DNA from: Prosthecobacter sp.
GTDB lineage: Bacteria; Verrucomicrobiota; Verrucomicrobiia; Verrucomicrobiales; Verrucomicrobiaceae
Length of the DNA stretch: 43,074 nt
Reading direction: 5' to 3'
Assembly: GCA_030827515.1 (NCBI GenBank)
Contig: JAUREI010000012.1
Location: 1-43,074, forward strand
Under the pieces are notes generated by a model. The model saw only the letters and a program-made list of their open reading frames with translations. It was not told the origin of the DNA and did no database searches. Positions 9,553 to 17,246 of this stretch are shown here, piece after piece (within the stretch, counting starts at the first letter, position 1; the number at the start of each line of letters is the position of its first letter). The position numbers and the translations under genes are program-made.

Positions 9553-9580
9553 AATAAACGCAGGCCGGACAAACTCCCAA
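9553..9580 (-). promoter_or_regulatory. Candidate promoter of the MFS gene
   Basis: On the minus strand, TTGGGA (9575-9580), a 16-nt spacer and TTTATT (9553-9558). The -10 box ends 12 nt before the ATG at 9540, giving a predicted leader of about 5 nt. Confidence 0.35.
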
Positions 9581-9654
9581 CAAACAACTTCGCAAAAGCG
9601 CGTCTTGCGTCTCCGGCGACCCTCCCCATCTTCTGACACTCCTTTCGCTCACCC

Positions 9655-10587
9655 ATGGAAAACGTCATCATCATCGGCACCGGCTGCGCCGGCTTCACCG
9701 CGGCCATCTACACGGGTCGCGCCAACCTCGCCCCGCTCATCCTTTCCGGCGGCCAGCCTGGCGGCCAGCTCACCACCACGACCGAGGTCGAGAACTTTCC
9801 CGGCTTTCCGAACGGCATCATGGGGCCCGAGCTGATGATGAACATGCAGACCCAGGCCGAGAAGTTTGGCGCGCGCATCGAATACGCCACGGTCGAAAGC
9901 GTTGCCAAGACCGCCGCCGGCCATTTTGAAGTCCGGACCGAGGACGGCGTGGTGCGCGAGGCGCATGCCGTCATCATCGCCACCGGTGCCTCCCCGAAGC
10001 ATCTCGGCCTGCCAAATGAGAAGGGCCTGATCGGCCACGGCCTGACCAGTTGCGCCACCTGCGACGGCGCCTTCTACCGCAACGTGCCTGTCTGCGTGAT
10101 CGGCGGCGGCGACAGCGCCTGCGAGGAGGCGATGTTCCTCACCAAGTTCGCCAGCAAGGTCTATCTCATCCATCGCCGAGACACCCTGCGTGCCTCGAAG
10201 ATCATGGCCGACCGCACGCTCGCCAATCCGAAAATCGAGCCGGTCTGGAACAGCACGGTGTCGGAATACCTCACCGATGACAAGGGTGAGATGCGCGCCG
10301 TCACCGTGCAGAACCTCGTCACCGGCGAGAGCTCACAGCTGGAACTGAAGTGCGTCTTCGTTGCCATCGGTCACGTGCCCAATGCCGCCTTCCTCGGCGA
10401 TCTCGTCGATCGCGATGAGGGGGGCTACATCCTGCAGACCCAGGGCACGCGCACAAAGACCGAGGGTCTTTTTGCCGCCGGCGACGTCGCTGACCACGTC
10501 TATCGCCAGGCCATCACCGCCGCGGGCCAAGGCTGCGCCGCCGCTCTGGAGGCCGAGCGTCATCTGGCCGCCCTCGGTGTTCACTGA
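9655..10587 (+). CDS. trxB: Thioredoxin-disulfide reductase
   Basis: 310 residues. This flavoenzyme passes electrons from NADPH to thioredoxin. It shows the FAD-binding motif near residues 6-13 (IIGTGCAG), the redox pair Cys133-Ala-Thr-Cys136, and the NADPH-binding GGGDSACEEA followed by HRRDTLRAS. The C-terminal FAD motif GLFAAGDVAD is also present. The usual Pro of the GxGPAG loop is Cys here. The ATG at 9655 lacks a Shine-Dalgarno; the C-rich run CTCACCC precedes it. It is transcribed away from the MFS gene, with aroD 92 nt downstream. Confidence 0.96.
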   Translation: MENVIIIGTGCAGFTAAIYTGRANLAPLILSGGQPGGQLTTTTEVENFPGFPNGIMGPELMMNMQTQAEKFGARIEYATVESVAKTAAGHFEVRTEDGVVREAHAVIIATGASPKHLGLPNEKGLIGHGLTSCATCDGAFYRNVPVCVIGGGDSACEEAMFLTKFASKVYLIHRRDTLRASKIMADRTLANPKIEPVWNSTVSEYLTDDKGEMRAVTVQNLVTGESSQLELKCVFVAIGHVPNAAFLGDLVDRDEGGYILQTQGTRTKTEGLFAAGDVADHVYRQAITAAGQGCAAALEAERHLAALGVH

Positions 10588-10679
10588 GCCGACCCGCCGC
10601 CACCCGGCGCGTGATCCGTGCCGGCGTGGCCGTTTTCCAACCTGAGATGGCCCAGCTCCTCACCTCATCGAACCTCCTG

Positions 10680-11357
10680 ATGTCCGCGCGACCCCTCGCC
10701 GTCGGAGTCATTCCGGATGTCGCCACCCTGGGGCTCTGGAGCCGGATGAGCGCCGCCGAGCGTGACACCGCCTGCGATGTCATCGAGCTGCGCCTCGATA
10801 CCATCAAGCTACCCGAGGCCGACGTGCGGGCGGCCCTGGCCGACAACACGACACCGGTGCTGCTGACCGCCCGACATCCCGCCGAGGGGGGGCAGGGCTC
10901 CGAGGACGCCGCCGGTCGCATGGCCCTGTTGGAACCGCTGCTCGACCTCGCCTCGCTGGTGGATGTCGAGCTGCGCAGCGCCATGGAGATGCGGCTGCTC
11001 GTGCAGAAGGCGCAGGGCAGGGGAGTGCGCGTCATCGGCTCCTTCCACGACTTTCAGGCCACCCCTGGAGATGAAGTCTTGCAGGGCGCGATCAGCTTCG
11101 CCCAGCCGGCCGGGCTGGATGCGGTCAAAATCGCCACCTTCCTGAACACCACCGAGGATCTGGTGCGCCTGATCCGCCTTGCATCGGCACCGCAGCGGCT
11201 GCGCTTGTCCTGCATGGGCATGGGGCCGCTCGGTCGTGTTTCGCGCTTGGTGCTTGCAAAATGCGGCAGCCTGCTGAACTACGGATTCCTTGGTGAAGCC
11301 AACGCCCCCGGGCAGTGGCCTGCCGCCCGCCTGAAAGCCATCCTGGCCGACCTCTGA
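10680..11357 (+). CDS. aroD: Type I 3-dehydroquinate dehydratase
   Basis: 225 residues from the ATG at 10680. In-frame alternatives are ATG 10647 and GTG 10611, and the start is uncertain. It dehydrates 3-dehydroquinate to 3-dehydroshikimate in the shikimate pathway through a Schiff base. The signature residues are in order: Glu36 and Arg38 in VIELRLD, His123 in GSFHDF, and the Schiff-base Lys150 in AVKIATF. The C-terminal MGxxGRVSR motif also fits. The D,D-carboxypeptidase gene follows after 2 nt, so the two are almost certainly co-transcribed. No other shikimate gene is nearby. Confidence 0.9.
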   Translation: MSARPLAVGVIPDVATLGLWSRMSAAERDTACDVIELRLDTIKLPEADVRAALADNTTPVLLTARHPAEGGQGSEDAAGRMALLEPLLDLASLVDVELRSAMEMRLLVQKAQGRGVRVIGSFHDFQATPGDEVLQGAISFAQPAGLDAVKIATFLNTTEDLVRLIRLASAPQRLRLSCMGMGPLGRVSRLVLAKCGSLLNYGFLGEANAPGQWPAARLKAILADL

Positions 11358-11359
11358 CC

Positions 11360-12409
11360 ATGATCCACCCCGCTGCCGCCTTCGCCCGACCGGTCCTGCT
11401 CCTGGCCGTGCTGTCGCTGGTGGCCTGCTTCGAGGACCCGCAGCGCGAGGAAAAGCTCAAGTGGCGCGAGGAGGAGGTCAATGCCAAGGAGGCCGGGCTG
11501 GTGCAGCGCGAGATGGCGCTGGCCCGCGACAAGCAGTCGCTCGAAAGCCTGCGGCTCGACCTGATCGCCCGCGACAAGAGCGTGGAACTGCTGCAGAAGC
11601 AGCTTGCCGAGGAACTGGAGAAAACCCGCCGGGTGCGCCGCGAGATCGAGTTGCGCGAGCTGCGTGGCCCCATTCCGCAGATCACCGCCGACCGGGTTCT
11701 GGTCATCGACGCCGCTGACGACGAAGTTCTGTTCGAAAAAAACGCCGACAAGCGTGGCGCCATTGCCAGCACCACCAAGCTGCTCACTGCCCTGCTCGTC
11801 ATCGAGTCGGGTGACCTCGACAAGGAACTCATCGTTGAGACCAGCGACACCCAGTGCGCGCCGGTGCGTCTTGGCATCAAGGCGGGCGAGAAATACACGC
11901 GCCGCCAGTTGCTCACGGCCGTCCTGGTGAAGAGTTCGAACGACATCGCCCAGGCGCTCGCCCGCGACAACGCCGGCAGCGTTGAGGCCTTTGTCGCCAA
12001 GATGAACGCCAAGTGCCGCGAGCTCGGCCTGGAGAACAGCCACTACGTCAACCCGCACGGCCTGCCCTCGACGAACGATGATGAGCCCTACAGCACCGCG
12101 CGCGATCTGGCGGTGATTGCCAGGCTCTGTGACAAGCAGCCGGAGATTCGCAAGATCGTCAAGATGACCAGCTACCAGTTCAAGTGGCCGAGCGGCCGCG
12201 TCACCGAACTGGCCAACACGAATCGTGTGCTGCGCAATGTTTCCTACTGCGACGGCATGAAGACCGGTTACACCAATGCCGCCGGGTATTGCCTCGTCGC
12301 CAGCGGCGAACGCAATGGCCGCCGCCGCATTGTCATTGTCCTGAACGCCACCGAAGCCGGCGTCTGGCGCGACGCCCAGGCCCTGCTCGACTGGGCCCTC
12401 AAAGCTTGA
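11360..12409 (+). CDS. Lipoprotein D-alanyl-D-alanine carboxypeptidase (S11) with coiled-coil stalk
   Basis: 349 residues from the ATG at 11360. The N-terminus is a lipoprotein signal (hydrophobic residues 11-22, lipobox LVAC with Cys23). A highly charged predicted coiled coil (about 27-105, heptad-like EEEVNAKEAG...) follows. The rest is an S11 transpeptidase-like catalytic domain with Ser137-Thr-Thr-Lys140 (SxxK), Ser192-Ser-Asn194 (SxN) and Lys301-Thr-Gly303 (KTG). S11 enzymes trim the terminal D-Ala from peptidoglycan. There is no PBP5-type C-terminal beta domain or amphipathic anchor; the lipid and stalk replace it. The gene begins 2 nt after aroD and the next gene starts within 15 nt of its stop. 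Confidence 0.88.
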   Translation: MIHPAAAFARPVLLLAVLSLVACFEDPQREEKLKWREEEVNAKEAGLVQREMALARDKQSLESLRLDLIARDKSVELLQKQLAEELEKTRRVRREIELRELRGPIPQITADRVLVIDAADDEVLFEKNADKRGAIASTTKLLTALLVIESGDLDKELIVETSDTQCAPVRLGIKAGEKYTRRQLLTAVLVKSSNDIAQALARDNAGSVEAFVAKMNAKCRELGLENSHYVNPHGLPSTNDDEPYSTARDLAVIARLCDKQPEIRKIVKMTSYQFKWPSGRVTELANTNRVLRNVSYCDGMKTGYTNAAGYCLVASGERNGRRRIVIVLNATEAGVWRDAQALLDWALKA

Positions 12410-12423
12410 CCCCATCCGCCCGC

Positions 12424-13722
12424 TTGACCACCGCTCCCACCCTCGGCATCGTCGGTCTCGGCTATGTCGGCCTGCCGCTCAGTCTGCGTTTCGCCCAGAA
12501 CGGCGCCCGGGTGCTCGGGTTTGACGTCGATCCCGCCAAGGTCGAGAGCCTCAATGCCGGTCGCAGTTACATCCTGCACATTCCCGCGGAGGAAATCGCC
12601 GAGACGGTTGACCGTGGCGCCTTTGCGGCCACCACCGACTTTAGCCGCGCGGCCGAGTGCGACGCCATTCTCATCTGCGTGCCGACCCCGCTCGTCAACG
12701 GTCGCGACCCCGACCTCAGCTACGTGCTCAACACGGGTCGCGCCATCGCCCCGCACCTGCGTCGCGGACAGCTGATCTGCCTGGAATCGACGACTTATCC
12801 GGGCACCACCGACACCGACCTTCGCGCCGTGCTTGAGGAGGGATCGGGCCTGCGTGCCGGCGAGGACTTTCATCTCGCCTTCTCGCCCGAGCGCGAGGAT
12901 CCGGGCAACCCGAACAGCGACGTCTCGCGCATCCCCAAGGTCATAGGCGGCCTGACACCCGCCTGCCGGCAGCGCGCGATGGAAATCTACGGGATCGCCG
13001 TGCAGACTCTGGTGCCCGTCGAGTCCTGCCGGGTTGCGGAGGCGGTCAAGCTCACGGAGAACATCTTCCGCGCCGTCAACATTGCCATGGTCAACGAGCT
13101 CAAGGTCGTTTACGAGGCCATGGGCATCGACATCTGGGCGGTCATCGAGGCGGCCAAGACCAAGCCCTTCGGCTTCATGCCCTTTTATCCCGGTCCCGGC
13201 CTCGGCGGGCATTGCATCCCGATCGATCCCTTTTACCTCACCTGGAAGGCACGCGAGTACGGCCAGGAGACCCGCTTCATCGAGCTCGCCGGCGAGATCA
13301 ACACGGCCATGCCGGCCCACGTCGTCCGCCGCTGCGGGGAGGCGCTCGCGAGCCAGGGCCGCGCGCTGGCCGGTGCCCGGGTTCTGCTGCTCGGCATCGC
13401 CTACAAGGCCGATGTCGATGACGATCGCGAAAGTCCCGGCTACGTGCTCTGGGAACTGCTCGAGAAGGCGGGTGCCAGCGTCGCCTACCATGACCCGCAC
13501 GTGCCCGTCATCCGGCCCTCGCGCGAACACGCCCGCTTCGCCGGCATTCGCAACACCGAGCTCGACGCGGCCACCGTTGCCGGCTTCGATCTTGTCCTCG
13601 TCGCCACCCGTCACCAGGCGGTCGATTACGCGCTGCTCGCGGAGCACGCCCGACTCGTTGTCGACACCCGCAACGCCCTTGCCGAACGCCTGCAGGGCCG
13701 CCCGCACTATTTCAAAGCCTGA
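12424..13722 (+). CDS. Nucleotide-sugar 6-dehydrogenase (UDP-HexNAc dehydrogenase, WbpA/TviB-like)
   Basis: About 432 residues. No ATG lies between the previous stop and the NAD-binding GIVGLGYVG, so translation must start at a TTG: 12424 is chosen, and 12406, which overlaps the preceding TGA, is the alternative. The protein has the N-terminal Rossmann NAD domain, the central dimerisation segment (KLTENIFRAVNIAMVNE) and the catalytic Cys264 in GLGGHCIPIDP. The C-terminal domain carries GIAYKADVDDDRESP. The family oxidises C6 of a UDP-sugar to the uronic acid in two NAD+ steps. The sequence is closer to the WbpA/TviB group than to Ugd, and with the epimerase 18 nt downstream it probably makes UDP-HexNAcA for a surface polysaccharide. 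Confidence 0.85.
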   Translation: MTTAPTLGIVGLGYVGLPLSLRFAQNGARVLGFDVDPAKVESLNAGRSYILHIPAEEIAETVDRGAFAATTDFSRAAECDAILICVPTPLVNGRDPDLSYVLNTGRAIAPHLRRGQLICLESTTYPGTTDTDLRAVLEEGSGLRAGEDFHLAFSPEREDPGNPNSDVSRIPKVIGGLTPACRQRAMEIYGIAVQTLVPVESCRVAEAVKLTENIFRAVNIAMVNELKVVYEAMGIDIWAVIEAAKTKPFGFMPFYPGPGLGGHCIPIDPFYLTWKAREYGQETRFIELAGEINTAMPAHVVRRCGEALASQGRALAGARVLLLGIAYKADVDDDRESPGYVLWELLEKAGASVAYHDPHVPVIRPSREHARFAGIRNTELDAATVAGFDLVLVATRHQAVDYALLAEHARLVVDTRNALAERLQGRPHYFKA

Positions 13723-13740
13723 TCCCCCTTCCTGTTCCTC

Positions 13741-14679
13741 ATGAAGTCCCTCATCACCGGCGGTGCCGGTTTCATCGGTTCCCACATCGCCGAAGCCCTG
13801 TGTCGCAAGGGCGGTTCGGTGGTCATCCTCGACGATCTCAGTCTCGGCAATCTTGACAACCTCGCCTGGAAGAAGCCCGGCGATGACTTGGAGTTCGTCC
13901 GCGGCGACATTGCCGACGAGGCCCTGCTCGCCAAGCTCATGCCCGGCTGCGACTGGGTCTTCCACGAGGGCGCGCTGCCGTCCGTGCCGCGCTCGGTGGC
14001 CCAGCCGCTGGAAAGCAACCGCCACAACCTCGACGGCACGCTCAAGGTCCTCGTCGCCGCGCGCGACGCTGGGGTCAAACGCCTGATGTTCGCCAGTTCG
14101 TCGTCGATCTACGGTGATTCCGACGCGCCCTCCAAGCACGAGAGCCTGCCGCCGAATCCGCTGTCGCCCTACGCGCTGCAGAAGTATGCCGGCGAGAAAT
14201 ACTGCCAGCTCTTTCACCGCCTCTACGGCTTTGAAACCGTCGCCCTGCGCTACTTCAACGTGTTTGGTCCGCGCCAGGCCTATGACTCGCCCTACTCGGG
14301 CGTCATCGCCAAGTATTGCACCGCCATGCTGCGCGGCGACCGACCGCTGGTCTTTGGCGACGGCCTGCAGGCGCGCGACTTCACCTTCGTCGACAACGCG
14401 GTCTCGGCCAACCTGCTCGCAGCCGAGGCTCCGGCGGACCAGGCCGCCGGCCACTACTTCAACGTCGCCGCCGGCCAGTCCATCTCCCTGCTCGACCTGA
14501 TCGCCGAGTTGAATCGCCTGACCGGCCAGTCGCTCGAGCCCGAGTTCCATCCGCCGCGCGTTGGCGACGTTCGCAACTCGCTGGCCGACATCTCCGCGGC
14601 GCGCGCGGCGCTGGGTTACGACGTGCTGGTGGACTGGCGCGACGGTCTTGCGCGCACGCTTGATTTTTACCGGCCCTGA
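13741..14679 (+). CDS. NAD-dependent nucleotide-sugar 4-epimerase (WbpP/GalE-like SDR)
   Basis: 312 residues. This extended SDR protein has the NAD motif GGAGFIGSH at residues 7-15, the active-site SSSSIYG serine cluster, and Tyr144-xxx-Lys148 in YALQK. The AxxDARDFTFVDN-like segment and NVAAGQSISLLDL are typical of UDP-GlcNAc/UDP-Glc 4-epimerases such as WbpP and GalE. It sits 18 nt after the UDP-sugar dehydrogenase. This is the same pair of activities that makes UDP-GalNAcA in Vi-antigen-type pathways, so that product is a reasonable inference. The specificity (N-acetylated or not) cannot be settled by eye. There is no Shine-Dalgarno. Confidence 0.85.
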   Translation: MKSLITGGAGFIGSHIAEALCRKGGSVVILDDLSLGNLDNLAWKKPGDDLEFVRGDIADEALLAKLMPGCDWVFHEGALPSVPRSVAQPLESNRHNLDGTLKVLVAARDAGVKRLMFASSSSIYGDSDAPSKHESLPPNPLSPYALQKYAGEKYCQLFHRLYGFETVALRYFNVFGPRQAYDSPYSGVIAKYCTAMLRGDRPLVFGDGLQARDFTFVDNAVSANLLAAEAPADQAAGHYFNVAAGQSISLLDLIAELNRLTGQSLEPEFHPPRVGDVRNSLADISAARAALGYDVLVDWRDGLARTLDFYRP

Positions 14680-14751
14680 GGCGGGCAGGGGATTCCCATC
14701 TTCGATCTTGCCACGGGAGCCGCTTTCGGTTGGGATGGTGACACCCCCACC

Positions 14752-16152
14752 ATGAAAATCACCTTCTGCGGCGCGGCCGGCACGACCACGGGATCCAAGC
14801 ACCTGATCGAAGTCAACGGAGCACGCCTGCTGCTCGACTGCGGGCTGTATCAGGGGCGGCGCTCGGAGGCCCTGGAACGCAACCGGCATTTTCCCTTTGA
14901 TCCGGCGAAGATTGACGCCGTCATCCTCTCGCACGCCCACATCGACCACAGTGGCAACCTGCCGCACCTGTGCCGGCGTGGTTTCACCGGCAACATCCAT
15001 GCAACCCCGGCGACGCGCGACCTGTGCAGCATCATGCTGCCGGACGCGGCGAAGATACACGAATACGACATCGGCTGGCTGAATCGCCACCGTAAGCGCG
15101 ACGACCTTCCGTTGCTGGATCCCAGCTACACCGTGCGCGACGCCGAGGAATGCATGCGCCAGTTCGTTTCGGTGAGTTACAACCGGCCCCTGCCGGTGGC
15201 CGACGGCGTGCGCATGACCTTCATCGATGCGGGTCACGTGCTCGGCTCGGCCCAGGTGCTGCTCGACATCGAGGATCGCGAGACTGGCAAAAAAACGCGA
15301 CTGCTGTTCAGCGGCGATGTCGGGCGGCCGCAGAACGACCTGCTCGACAGCGCGGCGCCAAGCGACGGTGTCGATGTCGTCATCATGGAAAGCACCTACG
15401 GCGGGCGCAGGCACGAGCATTCGGCCGAGACTTCCGACCACATCTGCCGGCTCATTCGCGAAATCCAGCAACGGCGTTCGCGCCTCATCATTCCCGCCTT
15501 CGCCCTCGAGCGCACCCAGCAGCTGCTGTTCACCCTCGACAAGCTGCGTTCCGAGCACTGCTTCGCGCCGGTGCCGACGTTCGTGGACAGCCCGCTCGCC
15601 GTGCGCGCCACGGAGATCTTCCGGCTGCATCTGGAGGACCTCAAGGAGGAGGTGCGCGACGCGGTGTTCATGCGCCAGGATCCCTTCGGCTTTGAGGGGT
15701 TGCACCTCGTGCGCAGCGTCGACGAGTCCAAGGCGCTCAACAAGGTCAAGGGACCGTCGATCATCATCTCCGCCTCGGGCATGGCCGAAAGCGGCCGCAT
15801 CCTGCACCACCTGCGCAACCATGTCGGCAATCCCGAGAACATCATTCTCTTTGTGGGCTATTGCGCGGAGAACACCCTGGGCTGGAAGCTGCGCAGCGGT
15901 CACAAGAAGGTGAACATTCTGGGCGACGAATTCGAGGTGCGCGCCCAGATCGAGACGCTGGATGCCTTTTCCGGTCACGCCGACCACGATGAACTGCTGG
16001 CCTATTTCGACCGGATTGAAGGGCCGAAGCGTCGGGTCTTTCTGGTGCACGGCGAGAAGGACCGCTCCGAAGCCCTGCGCGCCGCCCTGGCCGAACGTCA
16101 CCCCGAGGGCCGGATCGAGGTCGCCGAGCTGCTCGGCACGGCCGAACTGTAG
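14752..16152 (+). CDS. MBL-fold/beta-CASP ribonuclease
   Basis: 466 residues. The metallo-beta-lactamase core carries the dinuclear zinc motif His61-Ala-His63-Ile-Asp65-His66, with further ligands in GHVLGSA and SGDVGR. The inserted beta-CASP domain contains IPAFALERTQQ and SASGMAESGRILHH. The C-terminal RMMBL part has DAFSGHADHDEL and FLVHGEKD. Proteins of this class are RNA exo- or endonucleases related to CPSF73 and the TTHA0252 ribonuclease. It is separated from the epimerase by 72 nt and probably has its own promoter there, though none is clear. A terminator-like hairpin follows at 16266. Confidence 0.92.
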   Translation: MKITFCGAAGTTTGSKHLIEVNGARLLLDCGLYQGRRSEALERNRHFPFDPAKIDAVILSHAHIDHSGNLPHLCRRGFTGNIHATPATRDLCSIMLPDAAKIHEYDIGWLNRHRKRDDLPLLDPSYTVRDAEECMRQFVSVSYNRPLPVADGVRMTFIDAGHVLGSAQVLLDIEDRETGKKTRLLFSGDVGRPQNDLLDSAAPSDGVDVVIMESTYGGRRHEHSAETSDHICRLIREIQQRRSRLIIPAFALERTQQLLFTLDKLRSEHCFAPVPTFVDSPLAVRATEIFRLHLEDLKEEVRDAVFMRQDPFGFEGLHLVRSVDESKALNKVKGPSIIISASGMAESGRILHHLRNHVGNPENIILFVGYCAENTLGWKLRSGHKKVNILGDEFEVRAQIETLDAFSGHADHDELLAYFDRIEGPKRRVFLVHGEKDRSEALRAALAERHPEGRIEVAELLGTAEL

Positions 16153-16265
16153 CCGCGGGCATCGACCGCGGTGGCAGCGCTGCGACCCGCTGAAGAGCGC
16201 GCAGGACCGTCGCCAACACGGCAGGGCAGGGGGCTTGGAGACCTGAAATTCGAGATTCGAGATCG

Positions 16266-16291
16266 CCGCCGGCTGCGACGCCGCGGTTTTT
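16266..16291 (+). terminator. Probable terminator after the beta-CASP nuclease gene
   Basis: CCGCCGGC (16266-16273), a 6-nt loop, GCCGCGG (16280-16286) with one bulged C, then TTTTT (16287-16291). It lies between the stop at 16152 and the argB promoter. The rest of the 200-bp gap holds a CCGCGG-N7-CCGCGG hairpin just after the stop and a tandem ATTCGAG repeat near 16250; nothing coding is seen. Confidence 0.55.
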
Positions 16292-16303
16292 CGACGCTTT
16301 GGC

Positions 16304-16330
16304 TTGACGCTGCGGCTGCGTGCTTATCCT
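16304..16330 (+). promoter_or_regulatory. Predicted argB promoter
   Basis: TTGACG (16304-16309), a 15-nt spacer and TATCCT (16325-16330), immediately downstream of the preceding terminator and 22 nt before the argB ATG. The predicted leader is about 15 nt, C/T-rich, without a Shine-Dalgarno. No ARG-box-like operator is evident. Confidence 0.5.
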
Positions 16331-16352
16331 TCCCACCTTTTCCCCCTTTGCC

Positions 16353-17198
16353 ATGAACGCCGCCGAAAAAGCCTCCGTCCTGCTCGAAGCCCTGCCCTAC
16401 ATGCAGGGCTTCCGCGGCCACACTTTCCTGATCAAGGTCGGTGGCAGCGCCATGGAGGATCCGGCCCAGGTCGACCTGTTTCTGCGCGACGTTGTCTTCC
16501 TTGAGGCTGTCGGCATCAATCCGGTCATCGTGCATGGCGGCGGCAAGGCGATTTCCAAGGCCATGCAGGAGAGCGGCCTGGAGGCGCGCTTCATCAACGG
16601 CATGCGCGTCACTGACGAGGATGCCATCAAGATCGTCGAACAGACCCTGGCCCGGGTGATCAATCCGGAGATCGTCGCCAAGATCAACGCCTTTGGTGGC
16701 AAGGCGGTCGGCCTGCCCGGCACGGAGGTCTTCGTCGGCGAAAAGATGAAGGGCGACCTCGGCTGGGTTGGCGAGGTGACCGACTGTCGAACCGGCCTGA
16801 TCCAGGCGGCGGTGGCGGGCGAGTTCGTGCCGGTGGTGTCGCCGGTGGCGCGTGAGACGGCCAGCGGCAAGACGCTCAACGTCAACGCCGACCTTGCCGC
16901 CTGTGCGCTTGCGACGCAGCTGAAGGCGACCAAGCTGATCTTCCTCAGCGACGTGCGCGGCGTGCTGCGAGACCCCAAGGATGAGTTGACCCTCATCCCG
17001 ACGCTCGACCCGGATTCGATCGCCCGGCTGAAGGCGGAGGGCGTCATTGGCGGCGGCATGATTCCCAAGGTGGACTCCTCGCTTGCCTCACTGCGCGGCG
17101 GGGTCGGCAAGGTGCACCTCATCGATGGCCGCATTCCCCATGCCCTGATCCTGGAGATTTTCACGGATGTCGGCATTGGCACCGAAATTCATTTGTAA
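16353..17198 (+). CDS. argB: Acetylglutamate kinase
   Basis: 281 residues. It phosphorylates N-acetyl-L-glutamate in the second step of arginine synthesis. Family motifs are Lys28 in IKVGGSAM, the HGGGKAIS loop at 61-68, the substrate segment LNVNADLAA, DVRGVL, and GGMIPKVDSSL near the C-terminus. The length suits the amino acid kinase family. The ATG at 16353 is preferred to a GTG at 16320 because it directly precedes the conserved N-terminus. It is first in an argB-argD-argF cluster on one strand with gaps of 48 and 31 nt. The other arginine genes (argC, argJ, argG, argH) are not in this window. Confidence 0.95.
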   Translation: MNAAEKASVLLEALPYMQGFRGHTFLIKVGGSAMEDPAQVDLFLRDVVFLEAVGINPVIVHGGGKAISKAMQESGLEARFINGMRVTDEDAIKIVEQTLARVINPEIVAKINAFGGKAVGLPGTEVFVGEKMKGDLGWVGEVTDCRTGLIQAAVAGEFVPVVSPVARETASGKTLNVNADLAACALATQLKATKLIFLSDVRGVLRDPKDELTLIPTLDPDSIARLKAEGVIGGGMIPKVDSSLASLRGGVGKVHLIDGRIPHALILEIFTDVGIGTEIHL

Positions 17199-17246
17199 GA
17201 CCGGAGGCGTTCGGCAGACGAAACTCTTTTTTTGAGGAACACAAGG

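Noticed and set aside
12268-16101. A 1277-codon open frame on the minus strand spanning four genes
   Set aside because: It runs codon-for-codon opposite the dehydrogenase, epimerase and nuclease genes, which lie in the same frame. It stays open because these GC-rich genes avoid TTA, CTA and TCA codons. The translation is low-complexity and matches no family.
16153-16352. Possible tRNA or small RNA in the longer gaps (also 6268-6496, 19486-19657 and 41102-41296)
   Set aside because: Reading these gaps showed promoters, hairpins and operators but no cloverleaf or T-loop (GTTCRA) pattern.
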